Part shown: piece after piece, positions 44,011-55,037 of the stretch
Position numbering within the stretch: the first letter of the stretch is position 1
Layout of the letters: the number at the start of each line of letters is the position of its first letter
Source: Prorocentrum cordatum
Taxonomy: Eukaryota; Sar; Dinophyceae; Prorocentrales; Prorocentraceae
NCBI GenBank assembly: GCA_963575745.1
Contig: CAUYUJ010020582.1
Span: 334,083-398,082 of the forward strand
Length of the DNA stretch: 64,000 nt
Reading direction: 5' to 3'
Program-made: the position numbers and the translations under genes
The notes under the pieces: model-generated
Seen by the model: the letters and a program-made list of their open reading frames with translations, nothing else
Database searches by the model: none
Told to the model about the DNA's origin: nothing

Positions 44011-44121
44011 AGGGGGGGAAGAGTGAAGTGTGTGTGTGTGTGAGTGAGTGAGTGAGGGGAGAAAGAAAGAGAGAGGAGGGGAGGTGTGAGGAGACGCGGG
44101 TGCGGCGCGGCAGGGAAGAAA

Positions 44122-44182
44122 ACCAGAATCCCACGAAGCATGTGGGGAAAAAACAGAACCCCACGAAGCATGTGGGGAAACA
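44122..44182. repeat. Two copies of a ~32-bp hairpin repeat
   Basis: CCCACGAAGCATGTGGGG occurs twice, at about 44130 and 44161. CCCAC pairs with GTGGG. Confidence 0.75.
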
Positions 44183-44895
44183 ACAAAGCGCTCACGAGCT
44201 CGTGCCTGCCCTCCAAGATTGCCCCCCGAGGCCACCGACAGGCCAACAAGACGCCCCCAGGAGCCCAAGAATGGTCCCAGAGGGTGAGCTCGAAATGGTC
44301 CCGTAGCCCTACCCCCAGATCTGGGCGTTGCAATTAAAACATGCAAAAATCGTGACGGCCGACTTCTGGTACGTAATTGTCAGCCTCTTGGGCCGTTTGC
44401 CGGACCTGGGACCTTCAGCAAAAAGACTCGGGATGAAACGCCAGCCGCGGGAAAGTTGTCTATATCCACTAGGGTCGACAACAAGCTGCAACCTCGGAGG
44501 AGAGGGTAAGCCGCCAAGATGGCCTCCGAGACCACCCGCAAGCTCCCAGGACGCCTGCAAGGGGTCCCGAGAAGACCCCAAGACGCCCCGCAGGAGGCCC
44601 TGGCACGTTTCTCAGAGGTCCCCAAGAGGTCCTCCCAACATATCCCAATAGGCCTCTGGTCCACGGCCCGGGCATGGAAGCGGGATGACCCAACGGTGAC
44701 TATACAAGATTACCACACTCTCGCAGACGCGAGTATGTGTGAGTGGGTCCTCCGAGTTCTGGAGAAGCGGCAGGCAGCCTATCATGAAAGCCACCGCAGG
44801 CAAGCAAAAGAGGACGAACCCGTCACAAATCAAGACAAGAACCCGCTTGAGGGGGAACGATAGGGGGACTGGCTCGGGGGGGGGAACACCGACCT
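44183..44895. other. No gene seen
   Basis: The longest plus-strand frame (44519-44863) has no domain signal and lies in AAGACGCC-type repeat sequence. Confidence 0.4.
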
Positions 44896-45090
44896 GGAAT
44901 GATGATGATGATGCTGCTGATGCTGATGATGATGATGATGCTGATGATGATGATGAGGAGGAGGAGGAGGAGGAGGAGGAGGAGGAGGCGGAGGAGGCGG
45001 AGGAGGAGGAGGGAGGAGGAGGAGGAGGGGAGGGAGGGAGGAGGGGAGGAGGAGGAGGAGAGGAGGAGGAGGAGGAGGAGGAGGAGGAGC
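44896..45090 (+). repeat. ATG/GGA compound microsatellite
   Basis: GAT/GCT-type repeats (44898-44952) pass directly into GGA repeats (44953-45090). The reverse order, GGA then GAT, occurs at 60487-60797. Confidence 0.9.
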
Positions 45091-45205
45091 TCCGACACAT
45101 CGGCGACAGGCCCCCGATAGCGAAACCGGACGTCCCTGGGCGGGGTGGGCTATAAGACCCCTGTCGGCGATCCATGGGCGACCGTGGGTCGATGCGTCCC
45201 CCCCG

Positions 45206-45449
45206 GAGCCTATCCCCCCCTAACTTGGCCCCCGAAACGAAAGGGACGAACATATCTCGAAGGAGGCTGGGGGGCCTGCTCTGGATGGGCACCCGTCAGA
45301 CCGGTCAGGAGGGGAGAAAGGAACACTGAGCCTATCCCCCCCTAACTTGGCCCCTGAAACGAAAGGGACGAACATATCTTGAAGGAGGCTGGGGGGCCTG
45401 CTCTGGATGGGCACCCGTCAGACCGGTCAGGAGGGGAGAAAGGAACAGA
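45206..45449. repeat. 122-bp tandem duplication
   Basis: Two adjacent copies of a unit beginning GAGCCTATCCCCCCCTAACT differ at only about three positions, so the duplication is recent. Confidence 0.9.
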
Positions 45450-46383
45450 GCTCGGCATCCAACGCCCCTCAGGAGAAGGCGGCACGGAAGGGACAGGGGA
45501 CGAAACCCGTGCACAACGATGCCTCCCCACTCTGGAGGAACTGCTGGAACCAGTGATGGTCGCCCCAGATCCCTGACACCACGATTTTTCAATGTGGACC
45601 CATTCTCCAAGACCAACTTTGTATCATGAATCTTGGTTCGATGGTTCCAGGGCTCAGCTAGGGCCCCCAGATGCCTCAAATCCGCCACCGTGCCGCTGGG
45701 CACGGAGTGGGCGTGCGCTCAGGTCCTCTGCCCAGTCCCCTGAGCCTCAGCCCTCACTCCTGACAGAAGGGGCCCGGAGCCCAAGTTGCCAAGTCTTACG
45801 GGGCTTGGCGCGTGCCCCCGGGGTTCCAGGCGTCTTGCTGCACGGTATTTCCGGGCCCAGGACGGCCCCAAGACGGGCCTAGAGGGCTTCAAGAGGCTCC
45901 CAAGACGGTCCAGGAGGTCCCTGAGACGCCGAAAGATGGGCCCAAGACGCCCAAGATGGGCCGAAAATGGCCGAAGAGGCCGCCAAGACGGCCCAAAAGG
46001 TCTCGACGAGGCTTCCCAGGAGGGGCCCGAGAACACAAAGTAGTTGATTTTCGATTCGTTTATTGAGTTACAGTCCCAACACGAGATACCAAAAAACACT
46101 CCAAAGGCCTCCCTCCCACAATCCAGGAACGATGGCGGGATGAGCTGAAGGCCACTAGATAGCAAAACACATCCGTCGTGCTTTTTTCATGGCGCCAGGG
46201 GGTCTGAAGCCAACTCAGCCTCCAGCCGGCTCCACAACACATCGCAAATCAAGGCAAGAACTTGCCGTTGCCGCGGCTTGTGTAACGCATGAGTCTGTGC
46301 GCAACCCACAACAAGCGCTCCCGCCGGGCTCTGCGGCGACCAGGCCATGGAGCCCTCCTCGGCCCTTCGTGTGCACGACGTAC

Positions 46384-46391
46384 TAAAACAC

Positions 46392-46440
<49 letters not shown>

Positions 46441-46462
46441 ACAAGAGAGAGAGAGAGAGACT
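46384..46462 (+). repeat. (GA)n microsatellite
   Basis: GAGA repeats with a few AAAG and CAAG interruptions, 30 bp before a long inverted repeat. Confidence 0.9.
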
Positions 46463-46490
46463 AGATGCACAACGAACTGCGTAAACATAC

Positions 46491-46630
46491 TTTGTCGGAG
46501 GTCCGCGCGGATTTCTTGGATCGGCGCTGGACCCCCTCCCTGGCGCGCGGGGCCCGCCAGGACGGCGCCAGAGCGCGCCGCCACGGGGGCCCAGCGCCGA
46601 TCTCAGAAATCCGCGCGGACCTCCGACAAA
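46491..46630. repeat. 140-bp inverted repeat with 40-bp arms
   Basis: The left arm 46491-46530 and the reverse complement of 46591-46630 match at 38 of 40 positions. The 60-bp spacer is itself GC-rich and partly self-complementary. This is a MITE-like or hairpin structure. No flanking duplication was established. Confidence 0.85.
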
Positions 46631-46929
46631 TTATGCTCATGCCGCTTCTTGTTCTTCGAGCGACAGGGATACGCTGCGGGCGACGAGCGCTCCTGCGCAG
46701 CTGAAGATCCAGTGCCGCCGCTGGGCCCCGACCCGAGGAGACGGGTCCTCGGGGGGAGGGGAAGCGAACGCCAGATGTCTGCTCTGTGCGTGGCCGCCCA
46801 GAGCTTGGCGAGCTCGTGCGCCCTGCCGTTGCGGCGACGCTCCCGATCTGTCGTGTCGTTCGGCCTGCTGCCGCGTCAGCCGCAGTGCCATGTCTCAGCG
46901 TCCTGCGCGCTTGGAGGTCGCCAGGGCCA

Positions 46930-46995
46930 GAAGGAGGAGGAGGGGGAGGAGAAGGAGGAGGAGGAACAAGAGCAAGAGGAGGAGGAGGAGGACCA
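46930..46995 (+). repeat. (GGA)n microsatellite
   Basis: An impure GGA tract. Confidence 0.8.
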
Positions 46996-47164
46996 GTATA
47001 AACCCAAAGACGGGTCAACGATGTTCGTGGGACTTCGACGCCGCGAGTCGACGTGACTGTTACATCCTGGTAATTTTAATCGTGCCAGAACACAATGGAC
47101 TCTAAAATAATGAGTAAGCATGACCCTTGCGTCCGGACTGTCGAAAATCGTGTCGGAACACCAA

Positions 47165-47780
47165 TCGTAGGACTTCAGATATACGAGTCCTTGAAACTGC
47201 TGAAGCCTTCGAAGACGAATGTGCGCGGCGCTAGGCCGAGAGACTCATTTTGAAAAAGAATTGTCCTCCATCCTTGAACTTGCTGAAAACTGTTGAGACG
47301 GATGTGCACGGCGCGAAGGCGAGAGACGCATTTTAGAAAGGAACCGCCCTCCATCGTTGAAACTGCTGAAAACTGTTAAGATGAATGTGCGCGGCGCGAA
47401 GGCGAGAATCACATTTTGAAAACGGTCCGCCTTCCAACCGTGAAACGGACGCAAACATTTGAGACGAATGTGCGCGGCGCTAGGGCGAAAACCACATGTT
47501 GGAAACAAGCCCGCCCTCAATGTTTGACGGTGGTGCGAATTCTTAAAGAGATCACTCGCGGCGCGGAAGCGAAAACCACATGTTGAAAACGGTCCGCCCT
47601 CCATCCGTGAAAGGGCTGCAAACTTGTAAGACGAATGTGTGCGATGCCAAAGCGAGAACTACATTTTGAAAACCATCCGCCCTCCATCCGTGAAGCTGTT
47701 GCAACAGTGAAATTTCAGGAACATAGTTCGTGAGGGAATACCAGGCGAAACGCCTGACCCACCCTACCGACACGCTTCGG
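47165..47780. repeat. 82-bp satellite, array 2 (~6 copies)
   Basis: Cores GACGAATGTGCGCGGCGC lie near 47215, 47297, 47380, 47463, 47546 and 47628. The array ends in GGCGAAACGCCTGACCCACC, matching the sequence after array 1 (GGCCAAACGCCCGGCCCGCC). The boundary is therefore shared between loci. Confidence 0.85.
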
Positions 47781-47815
47781 GGTGCGGCAGGGAACACTTA
47801 CTGACACGAAAAAGG

Positions 47816-48150
47816 GATGGAGGAGGGGGTGGAGGAGGAGGAGGAGGAGGAGGAGGAGGAGGAGGGGGAGGAGGAGGAGGAGGAGGAGGAGGAAGAGGAA
47901 GAGGAGAGAGGAGGATGGGCAGGAGTAGGAGAGGAAGAGGAGGAGGAGGAGGAGGCGGAGGAGGAGGAGGAGGAGGAGGAGGAGGAGAGGAGGAGTAGGA
48001 GGAGGAAGAGGAGGAGGAAGAGGAGGAGGAAGAGGAGGAGGAAACGGAGGAGGAGGAAACGGAGGAGGAGGAGGAAGAGGAGGAAGAACAGGAGGAGAAG
48101 AAGAGAACGTTAGAGGATCGAGGAGGAGGAGGAGGAGGAGGAGGAGGGGG
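47816..48150 (+). repeat. GGA-rich microsatellite
   Basis: A long GGA/GAA tract with GGAAGA variants. Confidence 0.9.
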
Positions 48151-48199
48151 ATGAGGAGGGAGGGCGCCGCCGAGGCGCGCCACCGTCCCCCCCGATCGG

Positions 48200-48390
48200 G
48201 CTGGCCGCGGGAGCCTCGATCTCGGTCGCGGTCTCTCCTGCTGCCCTCCGCGCGGGGGGCCGCAGCGGCGCCGCCCCGGTCGCGGTCCCGCTCGTGGCGG
48301 TCCCGCTCGACGCGGTCCCGCTCGAGTCGGTCCCGCTCGTGGCGGTCCCGCTCGTGGCGGTCTCTGTCGTGGCGGTCCCGCTCGCGGTCC
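48200..48390 (+). repeat. 15-bp CGGTCCCGCTCGTGG repeat
   Basis: About ten units; one frame reads as alternating Arg-Ser. A related tract at 56140-56210 likewise lies just beyond a GGA array, so the two loci may share an origin. I do not call a gene for an SR protein. Confidence 0.75.
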
Positions 48391-48514
48391 TCGCGGGGCA
48401 GTTGTTTTGTTTGTTTGTCCTGTCAATCTGTCCCTCTCTCGTTTTCTCTTGTCCCCCCTTTCGCGTTCGTTGCCCCAACGCTGCTTGCATTTAGGGTTCC
48501 GAAATCCCGCCAAA

Positions 48515-48860
48515 ACCATTCGCTTTGCACAAATTTCAGAACCGACTGTTCCGGAAAAAAAACATGGTTTTGCAGCGTCAGTTTTCCCAAAAACCTCCGC
48601 TCGCGCTCTTGCGAATTCTTCGGGAACAAACCATAGGTTCTTTCTTCTACATGTTTATTGAATTTTGCCAGACAGGCCACCCGCGCCGCATGTCGAAATT
48701 ATTCGAACGCCCTTGCGCGCGTGCTGGGGGAGGGGGGATCCGATCCGTAACAAATCATACAGATCGGGCCACTTTCGCGCGTCGGCCTTGCGCGCTTGTC
48801 GAACTCCTTCCAAAACCGTCATCACCGACGCGAGGACGCCGTCATCATCGTCGGCGTGAT
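48515..48860. repeat. Dispersed AT-richer element, copy 1
   Basis: Shares the order ATGGTTTTGCA..., GCGCTCTTGCGAATTC, ACATGTTT and GCCAGACAGGCC with 53290-53640, with moderate divergence. Confidence 0.5.
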
Positions 48861-49965
48861 TAGCATCGGCGCCGTCACTGGCCTTGCCGTCGCCGTTGTC
48901 ACCATCGTCACCGGCATCGCTAGTTCCATCATCTCTTTAACCGTTGTCGACGTTGCCATGATACCGTGCCCGCCCAAGTCACCCCCCCGTACTGAAGTGC
49001 CCGCTGCGAAGTGCCCAGCGGTCAGCGCCACCGCGGCCGCGCAGGTCGCGCCAAACTAATTGGCCGCTGCGCGCGCGAGCATGCGCGGCCGCAGAGATGC
49101 AATAGCCAACGCCAACCACTCATCGCAATCGCCGCCGCATGGGTTTTGCAAACCAAGTTGCGGCTCGGTGGGCAGGAGGTGTTGCAAGAGCATGGAGTGT
49201 GTCAACTTGTTTGCGTACGTGAATTGCAACAGATAGACTGCTTCACCTAGACTGCGCAACAAATACTGCTAGACACACTGTTTGGGGTCCACGCTGGCTA
49301 ACATGTTTATCTGCCCGTCTCTCTCTCTGTCTCTCTTCGTCTCTCTCCCCCTCTCGGAAGATACGAAGGGCCCGGGTAAGCCCAATCTGTGTCAACGATA
49401 CCGCAACACACCCTCCCGTCTCAAGTTCCCTGCCCATCAGTCCCCACATGCCTTCTCACTGCGCGGGGCGCCCCGCCCCCCCCATTGAAACACGAGCCAA
49501 GGGCCTGCGGGTTAAGAGACTGCGGCAAGGTGGGTTAAACATGCAAAGCAATGCCAAGCGATACCCCCGCTTTGAAAAGGAACCGCCCGCCATCGTATAT
49601 TTGTCCGACCGTTTTGACGTCTGGTCGAGCAAGCGGGCGAAACCTCAAGCGCGACCCCCTATGTTGAAAAGGGGCCGCCCTCCATCCGTGTAACTCTTGA
49701 ACAGTTTCACGCTTGACATGAGTGCTGAAGTCCCTGCAGAGGGCCCCAATTCGAAAACGTACTGGCACCTAACCATTTAAGTGCTGGGTTGCTTTAAAGA
49801 TGAATGTGCAAGTTGTGGATGCGAGAACCACATTCTGAACAGGTGTCGCGTTTCAACGGGTCTAACTGTTGGATCTAAGTTTCAGGAGCGTACACGGCAA
49901 AGAGACACATTAAGCGAAACGCCCGTTATCTCCTTACTGTCCCCCGATTGTCTTACTTCATCCTT
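48861..49965. other. No gene; degenerate satellite fragments
   Basis: 49560-49860 contains weak copies of the 82-bp satellite (GATGAATGTGCAAG...GCGAGAACCACATTCTGAA) and an AAGCGAAACGCCCG-like boundary at about 49912. Confidence 0.45.
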
Positions 49966-50515
49966 CTCCGTCTCCTCCTCCTCCCCTTCGCCCTCCCCCT
50001 CCCGTTCCTCCTCTTCTTCCTTCTTCCCAACCCTCCTCCTCGTCTTCGTCTTTGTCGTCGTGGACGTCGTCGTCCTCCTCCGCCTCCCCCACCATCCTTC
50101 TCCACCTCCTCCTCCTCCTCTTCCTCCTCCTCCTCCTCCTCCTCCTCCACACTCCTCCCCTCGCCTCCTCCTCTTCCTCATCCTTCCTCCCCTCCCCCTT
50201 CCCCTGAGGAAGGAATAGCGATTGAGCGACGGGAGTGGAGGACAGTCCTCGACGGCGCAGGGAGAAGCGAGGGGACCCGACCCCTCAGAAGAGGAGAGTC
50301 TCTCCTCCTCCTCCTCCTCCTCATCATCATCATCATCATCATCATCCTGCTCACCCTCGCCCTCGTCCTCGTCCTCCTCCTCCTCCTCCTTGTCCTCGTC
50401 CTCGTCCTCGTCCTCCTCTTCCTCCTCGTCCTCGTCCTCGTCCTCGTCCTTGTCCTCCCTCCTCCTCCTCCTCCTCCTCCTCGTCCTCCTCCTCCTCCTC
50501 CTTCTCCTCCCTCTC
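49966..50515 (-). repeat. (TCC)n-rich region
   Basis: TCC tracts at 49970-50180 and 50300-50515 with an ATC patch at 50321-50346. Confidence 0.9.
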
Positions 50516-51393
50516 CTTGGACTTTCGGGATCGTGATTTCATCACAACGCACCTCCCGATAGCCCTCGACCCCATCCCGGGGACCGCTTTCTCGTCACGG
50601 CCAGTCTTTGGTGGTCCTGGGCTCCCCTGGAAGCCGAAGTGGTGAGAAAGCCGGGCGTCGCCATTTCTTCGCGTCGGAGGCCTGGTGCCTCCTCTCGATG
50701 GCAGGCCTGCTGCCGAGGTCCCCCCCCTATGTTCCTGAAAGTACCCAGAGTTTCTCGGACGCCTCCAGGGGCCTCTCGGGAGCCCCATGGGGCTCGCCAG
50801 AGCCACAGACCGCTTCACCACAGCCGCTGACCAACGACCTCGATCTTCAAACTCCTCCGCCTCCTCCTCCTCCTCCTTCTCCTCCTCCTTCTCCTCCTCC
50901 TCCTCCTCCTCCTCTTCCTCCTCCATATAAGGCCTCCACACTCGTCCTCCTCGTCCTCCTCGTCCTCCTCCTCATCCTCCTCCTCCTCCTCCTCCTCCTT
51001 CTCCTCCCTCTCCTTGGACTTTCGGGATCGTGGTTTCATCACAACGCACCTCCCGATAGCCCTCGACCCCATCCCGGGGACCGCTTTCTCGTCACGGCCA
51101 GTCTTTGGTGGTCCTGGGCTCCCCTGGAAGCCGAAGTGGTGAGAAAGCCGGGCGTCGCCATTTCTTCGCGTCGGAGGCCTGGTGCCTCCTCTCGATGGCA
51201 GGCCTGCTGCCGAGGTCCCCCCCCTATGTTCCTGAAAGTACCCAGAGTTTCTCGGACGCCTCCATGGGCCTCTCGGGAGCCCCATGGGGCTCGCCAGAGC
51301 CACAGACCGCTTCACCACAGCCGCTGACCAACGACCTCGATCTTCAAACTCCTCCGCCTCCTCCTCCTCCTCCTTCTCCTCCTCCTCCTCCTC
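50500..51393. repeat. Tandem duplication with 497-bp period
   Basis: A unique segment of about 350 bp (ACTTTCGGGATCGTG... to ...GACCTCGATCTTCAAACTCC) at 50521 recurs at 51018 with only a few substitutions. Copies are separated and flanked by TCC microsatellite sequence. Confidence 0.9.
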
Positions 51394-51597
51394 CTCTCCT
51401 CCTCTTCTCCTCCATATAAGGCCTCCACACTCCTCCTCTCGTCTCCTCGTCCTCCTCCTCATCCTCCTCCTCCTCCTCGTCCTCCTCGTCCTCCTCGTCC
51501 TCCTCGTCCTCCTCGTCCTCCTCGTCGTCCTCCTCCTCCGCCTTCTCCTCCTCCTCCTCCTCCTCCTCCTCCTCCTCCTCCTCCTCCTCCACATGAG
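51355..51597 (-). repeat. (TCC)n-rich tract
   Basis: TCC with TCG variants (TCCTCCTCGTCC). Confidence 0.9.
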
Positions 51598-51706
51598 GCC
51601 TCCACCCTCCTCCCCAGACCGGTGTGCGGCCCGTGGATTTCTCGACCGCTTCCCGAGGGACTGGCTTTCCTCATCCTGAGTCGCTTCTTGCTGGTGGCCC
51701 CAAGCC

Positions 51707-51812
51707 TTAGGTCGGGCACGTCCCCCTACACGCGGATTTTGGGCGAAAAATAACATTGTAAAACCAAATTCAAAACATATCTAACAATGAAACATAGTCC
51801 CCTGACTTTTTT
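51707..51812 (+). mobile_element. MITE-like element, 5' part
   Basis: Starts TTAGGTCGGGCACGTCCCCC and continues with an interior (CGAAAAATAAC..., CATAGTCCCCTGAC) clearly related to 55498-55659. No right terminal repeat was found. Confidence 0.6.
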
Positions 51813-52077
51813 CTGAAACAATATTAATCAGAGTGATGGGGGCTGAACCGAACGGTCATTCAGTGTCCCTGGGTGCGTGGCTGAAATGGAATTCCGCGAT
51901 GCGGATTTTTCTTGTTGAACTCTCACTTCTGAAGAATAATTATTGTTGATCCCCCCTGTCCGGTGCCCACTGTTTTTTTTCATTTGAAGTGCTTCCTCTG
52001 GGGCTCGCACCCTGTTTTTTGACAGGGAAAGCCTTGCGGATCAGATTGCGTTGTTGGGCCCCGGACTACAACAACAA

Positions 52078-52525
52078 CGGCTCCCGCCTGAGACTTCCTC
52101 ACAATTTACTCAGGACCCCTGCTCCCGCCTGAGACTTCCTCAAAATTTACTACGGAAGGGCGATCCCGCTTCAGACTTTCTCACATTTTACTCAGAGACG
52201 GCGCTCCCGCTTGAGACTTCCTTATAATTTACTCAGGAATGGCGCTCTCGCTTAGGACTTCCTCGCAATTTATTGCAGCATCGCGTTGTCGACGCTCAGG
52301 AACCACGCTCGCGCCAAGGACGCCCTCGCAATTTACTTAGGAATCGCGCTCTCGCTTAATACTTCCTCGCAATTTACGCAAAAATCCCGTTTGAATGTCC
52401 CACCCGCCCGACCCGCCCGTCAGGGTCCGCCCGCCCGACCGGCGCTCCCGCCTGAGACGTCCGACAATGTACTCGGGACCCCCGCTCCCGCCCAACTCTT
52501 CCTTGAGGAATACGCCCTCGCCTAG
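52078..52525. repeat. ~42-45 bp tandem repeat
   Basis: Units of the form GCTCCCGCTTGAGACTTCC then TCGCAATTTACTCAGGA, about seven in 52078-52385, with further degenerate units at 52440-52525. Confidence 0.85.
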
Positions 52526-52549
52526 GACTTCCGCGAACGTTGACACTCT

Positions 52550-52850
52550 TACCCTCCTGCCCCTTCCTCCCCATCCAACCTCCCTCCTCCCTCCCCTCTC
52601 CCTCAGATCCACCCTCCTCCTCCCTCTTCCTCTCTCCCCTCACCCTCCTCCCATAACCCTCCTCCCTCCTCTCTTCGCCCTCCCCTCTCCAGCCTCCTCC
52701 TTCCTCCCTCCTCTGTCTCTCTATCTCCAATCGCCCCCCCCCTCCTCGCCCCCTCTCTCCTGGCGTGTTCCCCTTTAGTCTCGGCCCTCCCCCTCCCTTC
52801 CTCCCACTCTCCCTCGTTCTCCCCCTTCCTCTTCTTGCAGGGCCCGCGCT
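52550..52850 (-). other. Pyrimidine-rich stretch, no gene
   Basis: CCTCC/CTCTCC-rich; all frames are compositional. Confidence 0.5.
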
Positions 52851-53289
52851 AATTCCAATGGTGGGCAAAGAGATGCGTGCCCCATCCTCCGAATAATTCC
52901 CCGCCCGTTCACGCCCGCTTGTCTAAGCCCGCCCGCCCCCGCAAAAAGAAAGAATCCCCCCAGAAGGGGGTACGCTCGAAGACGAAGGGGGCGGGTATCG
53001 AGGGCGTGGGTATACACGTTGCATGGCACGCGGGCAAGTAAGAGCGAACAGTCTTAAAATGATTGTTGTTGTTGTTGTTGTTGAACATTATTAATTCTAA
53101 AGAATAATTATTGTTGGGGCCCCTGGTGCACGGCCCCCCTGCGCCGCCTAGGCCGCAGCTACATTTTCATCATTTTCGTGAGGAAGCCTCAGGTAATTCG
53201 ATGTGATCAAGATCCGGTTGTTTTGTTGTAATCCGCTTTCCCTTGCAAAAAACACTATAAAATGACATTTCTTGTTCTAATATAATCAA

Positions 53290-53640
53290 ATTTCAAGAAT
53301 CCCTTGCAAAAAATAAGGTAAAGTGGACATTCGCGCGCGCAAGACGAAATCCTTCCAAAACCTTAGTGTTCGGAGCGATTTTAACATAAAAACATCAAAA
53401 AACCAATGGTTTTTCAACAAAAAAATGTCAAAATCTCATCCCGCGCGCTCTTGCGGATTCGTAGGAAACCCAACACTTTTTAAACATTTCTGTCAAACGG
53501 GCTTTTGCGAGCAACTTTTTCGAACTTCTGCGACAACGGTTGCGCACCTGCCAGGGCCATCATCCCTGTCAAATAATACCATGCGGGACACATTCGTTTT
53601 TTCTTCGCGCGCGCACGCCGTCGTCGTCGGCCGCGGGGCC
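53290..53640. repeat. Dispersed AT-richer element, copy 2
   Basis: A relative of 48515-48860 with GCGCTCTTGCGGATTC, AAACATTT and GTCAAACGGGC in the same order. Confidence 0.5.
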
Positions 53641-53929
53641 ATGAATAGTAGCCACGGTCGTCCGCATGCCACGAAGTGAAGTGTCCGAACGTCATAGGGC
53701 GGGAAGCTGGGTGTGGGTGGTGGCGAAGAGTCGTGTGGATATTTGGTAGAGCTTGCACTGCCCCCCCACAAAGTGGGGGTATTGGCTGGCGTCGCATGAA
53801 AACCCTGGCACTGGTGAGAACACTGAGCGTTCGGGTAAAGTGATTGTTGGTGTTGTTGTTGTTGTTGTTGTTGTTGTTTTTTTTGTTCTTGTTTGTTGTT
53901 GTATGTTGTTGTCGTCGTCCCACCCGCGC

Positions 53930-54370
53930 CCCGCCCCGCGACCCACCCGCGACCCACCCCGCGACCCACCCGCGACCCACCCGCGACCCACCCCGCGCCC
54001 CACCCGCGCCCCACCCCGCGACCCACCCGCGACCCACCCGCGACCCACCTGCGACCCATCCCGCTACCCGCCCGCGACCCACCCCGAGACCTCCCTGGCG
54101 ACCCACCCGCGACCCACCCGCGACCCACCCGCAACCCACCCGCGACCCACCCCGCGACCCACCCGCGACCCACCCGCGACACACCCTGCGACCCACCCGC
54201 TACCCGCCCGCGACCCACCCCGAGACCTCCCTGGCGACCCACCCGCGACCCACCAGCGACCCACCCGTGACCCACCCGCAACCCACTCCGCGACCCACCC
54301 GCGACCCACCCGCGACCCACCACGACCCACCCGGGACCCACTCGCGACCCACCCCGCGACTCACCCAAAA
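53930..54370. repeat. CGACCCACC(C)G decamer array
   Basis: More than 35 units of about 10-11 bp. Long open frames reading RDPPATHP or GWVAGGSR are artefacts of the repeat. Confidence 0.9.
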
Positions 54371-54895
54371 TTTTCGGCGCCTGCGGCGGGTTTTTTTTGC
54401 ATTCGTTCCAAATGGAGAACCTGCGACCCACCCGCGACCCAAACTGCGCCCGCGACCCACCAGCGACCCACCGCGACCCACCCGCGAACCACCCGTGACC
54501 CACCCCGCGACCCACTCGAAATTTTCGGCGCCTGCGGCGGGCTTCTTTTGCATTCGTTCCAGGTGGAGAACCTGCGACCCACCCCGCGTCCCAAACCGCG
54601 TTCAGTGTACACATCAAAATTTTCGGCGCCTGCGGCGGGCTGTGTTTGAAGTCCTTCCAGGTGGAGGTGGAGAGCCCGCGACCCACCCGAGACCCAAACT
54701 AAGTTCACAGAACAAGCCAAAACTTCGGCGCCTGCGGCGGGTTTCTTTTGCATTCGTTCCAGGTGGAGAACCTGCGACCCAAACCGCGTTCAGTGTACAC
54801 ATCAAAATTTTCGGCGCCTGCGGCGGGCTGTTGTTGAAGTCCTTCCAGGTGGAGGTGGAGAGCCCGCGACCCACCCGCGACCCAAACTACGTTCA
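54365..54895. repeat. Alternating ~85-115 bp repeats with a GGCGCCTGCGGCGGG core
   Basis: Five copies of TTCGGCGCCTGCGGCGGG. They are followed alternately by TTTGCATTCGTTCCAGGTGG (type A) or TGAAGTCCTTCCAGGTGG (type B), giving a higher-order pattern A-A-B-A-B. Confidence 0.8.
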
Positions 54896-55012
54896 CTGAA
54901 AGTTCACTGAACGAGCCAAACAGCGTTCACTGAACGGCTCGACGCCCGCTTCGCCCGCGCCCGTCCCCTCACTCTTATCCGCAATCGCGGGGTGCTACGT
55001 TTTCAGATTCCT

Positions 55013-55037
55013 CCTGCAGGGGGGCATGCCCGACCTA
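55013..55037 (-). mobile_element. Isolated MITE-type terminal repeat
   Basis: CCTGCAGGGGGGCATGCCCG followed by ACCTA is the inverted form of the terminal repeat at 55498. Confidence 0.5.

Larger units (their letters stand above)
41911..44118. repeat. Segmental tandem duplication, copy 2
   Basis: Same layout and same end sequences as copy 1, but its 90-bp array (about 42128-43872) is longer, about 19 units. The first units of both arrays share the same variants in the same order. Confidence 0.9.

Noticed and set aside
44519-44863. Plus-strand 114-codon ORF
   Set aside because: Lies in CAAGACGCC-type repeat sequence with no domain or supporting context.
48151-48636. SR-protein-like gene with RS repeats
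   Set aside because: The Arg-Ser pattern comes from a 15-bp tandem repeat. No RRM or other domain is nearby.
48796-49059. Small hydrophobic protein suggesting a membrane segment
   Set aside because: The Val/Ile/Thr-rich frame derives from GTCATC/GCCGTC reiterations with no homologous context.
53480-54900. ORFs of 240-400 codons reading GWVAGGSR or RDPPATHP
   Set aside because: Artefact of the CGACCCACCC decamer array, open in several frames on both strands.
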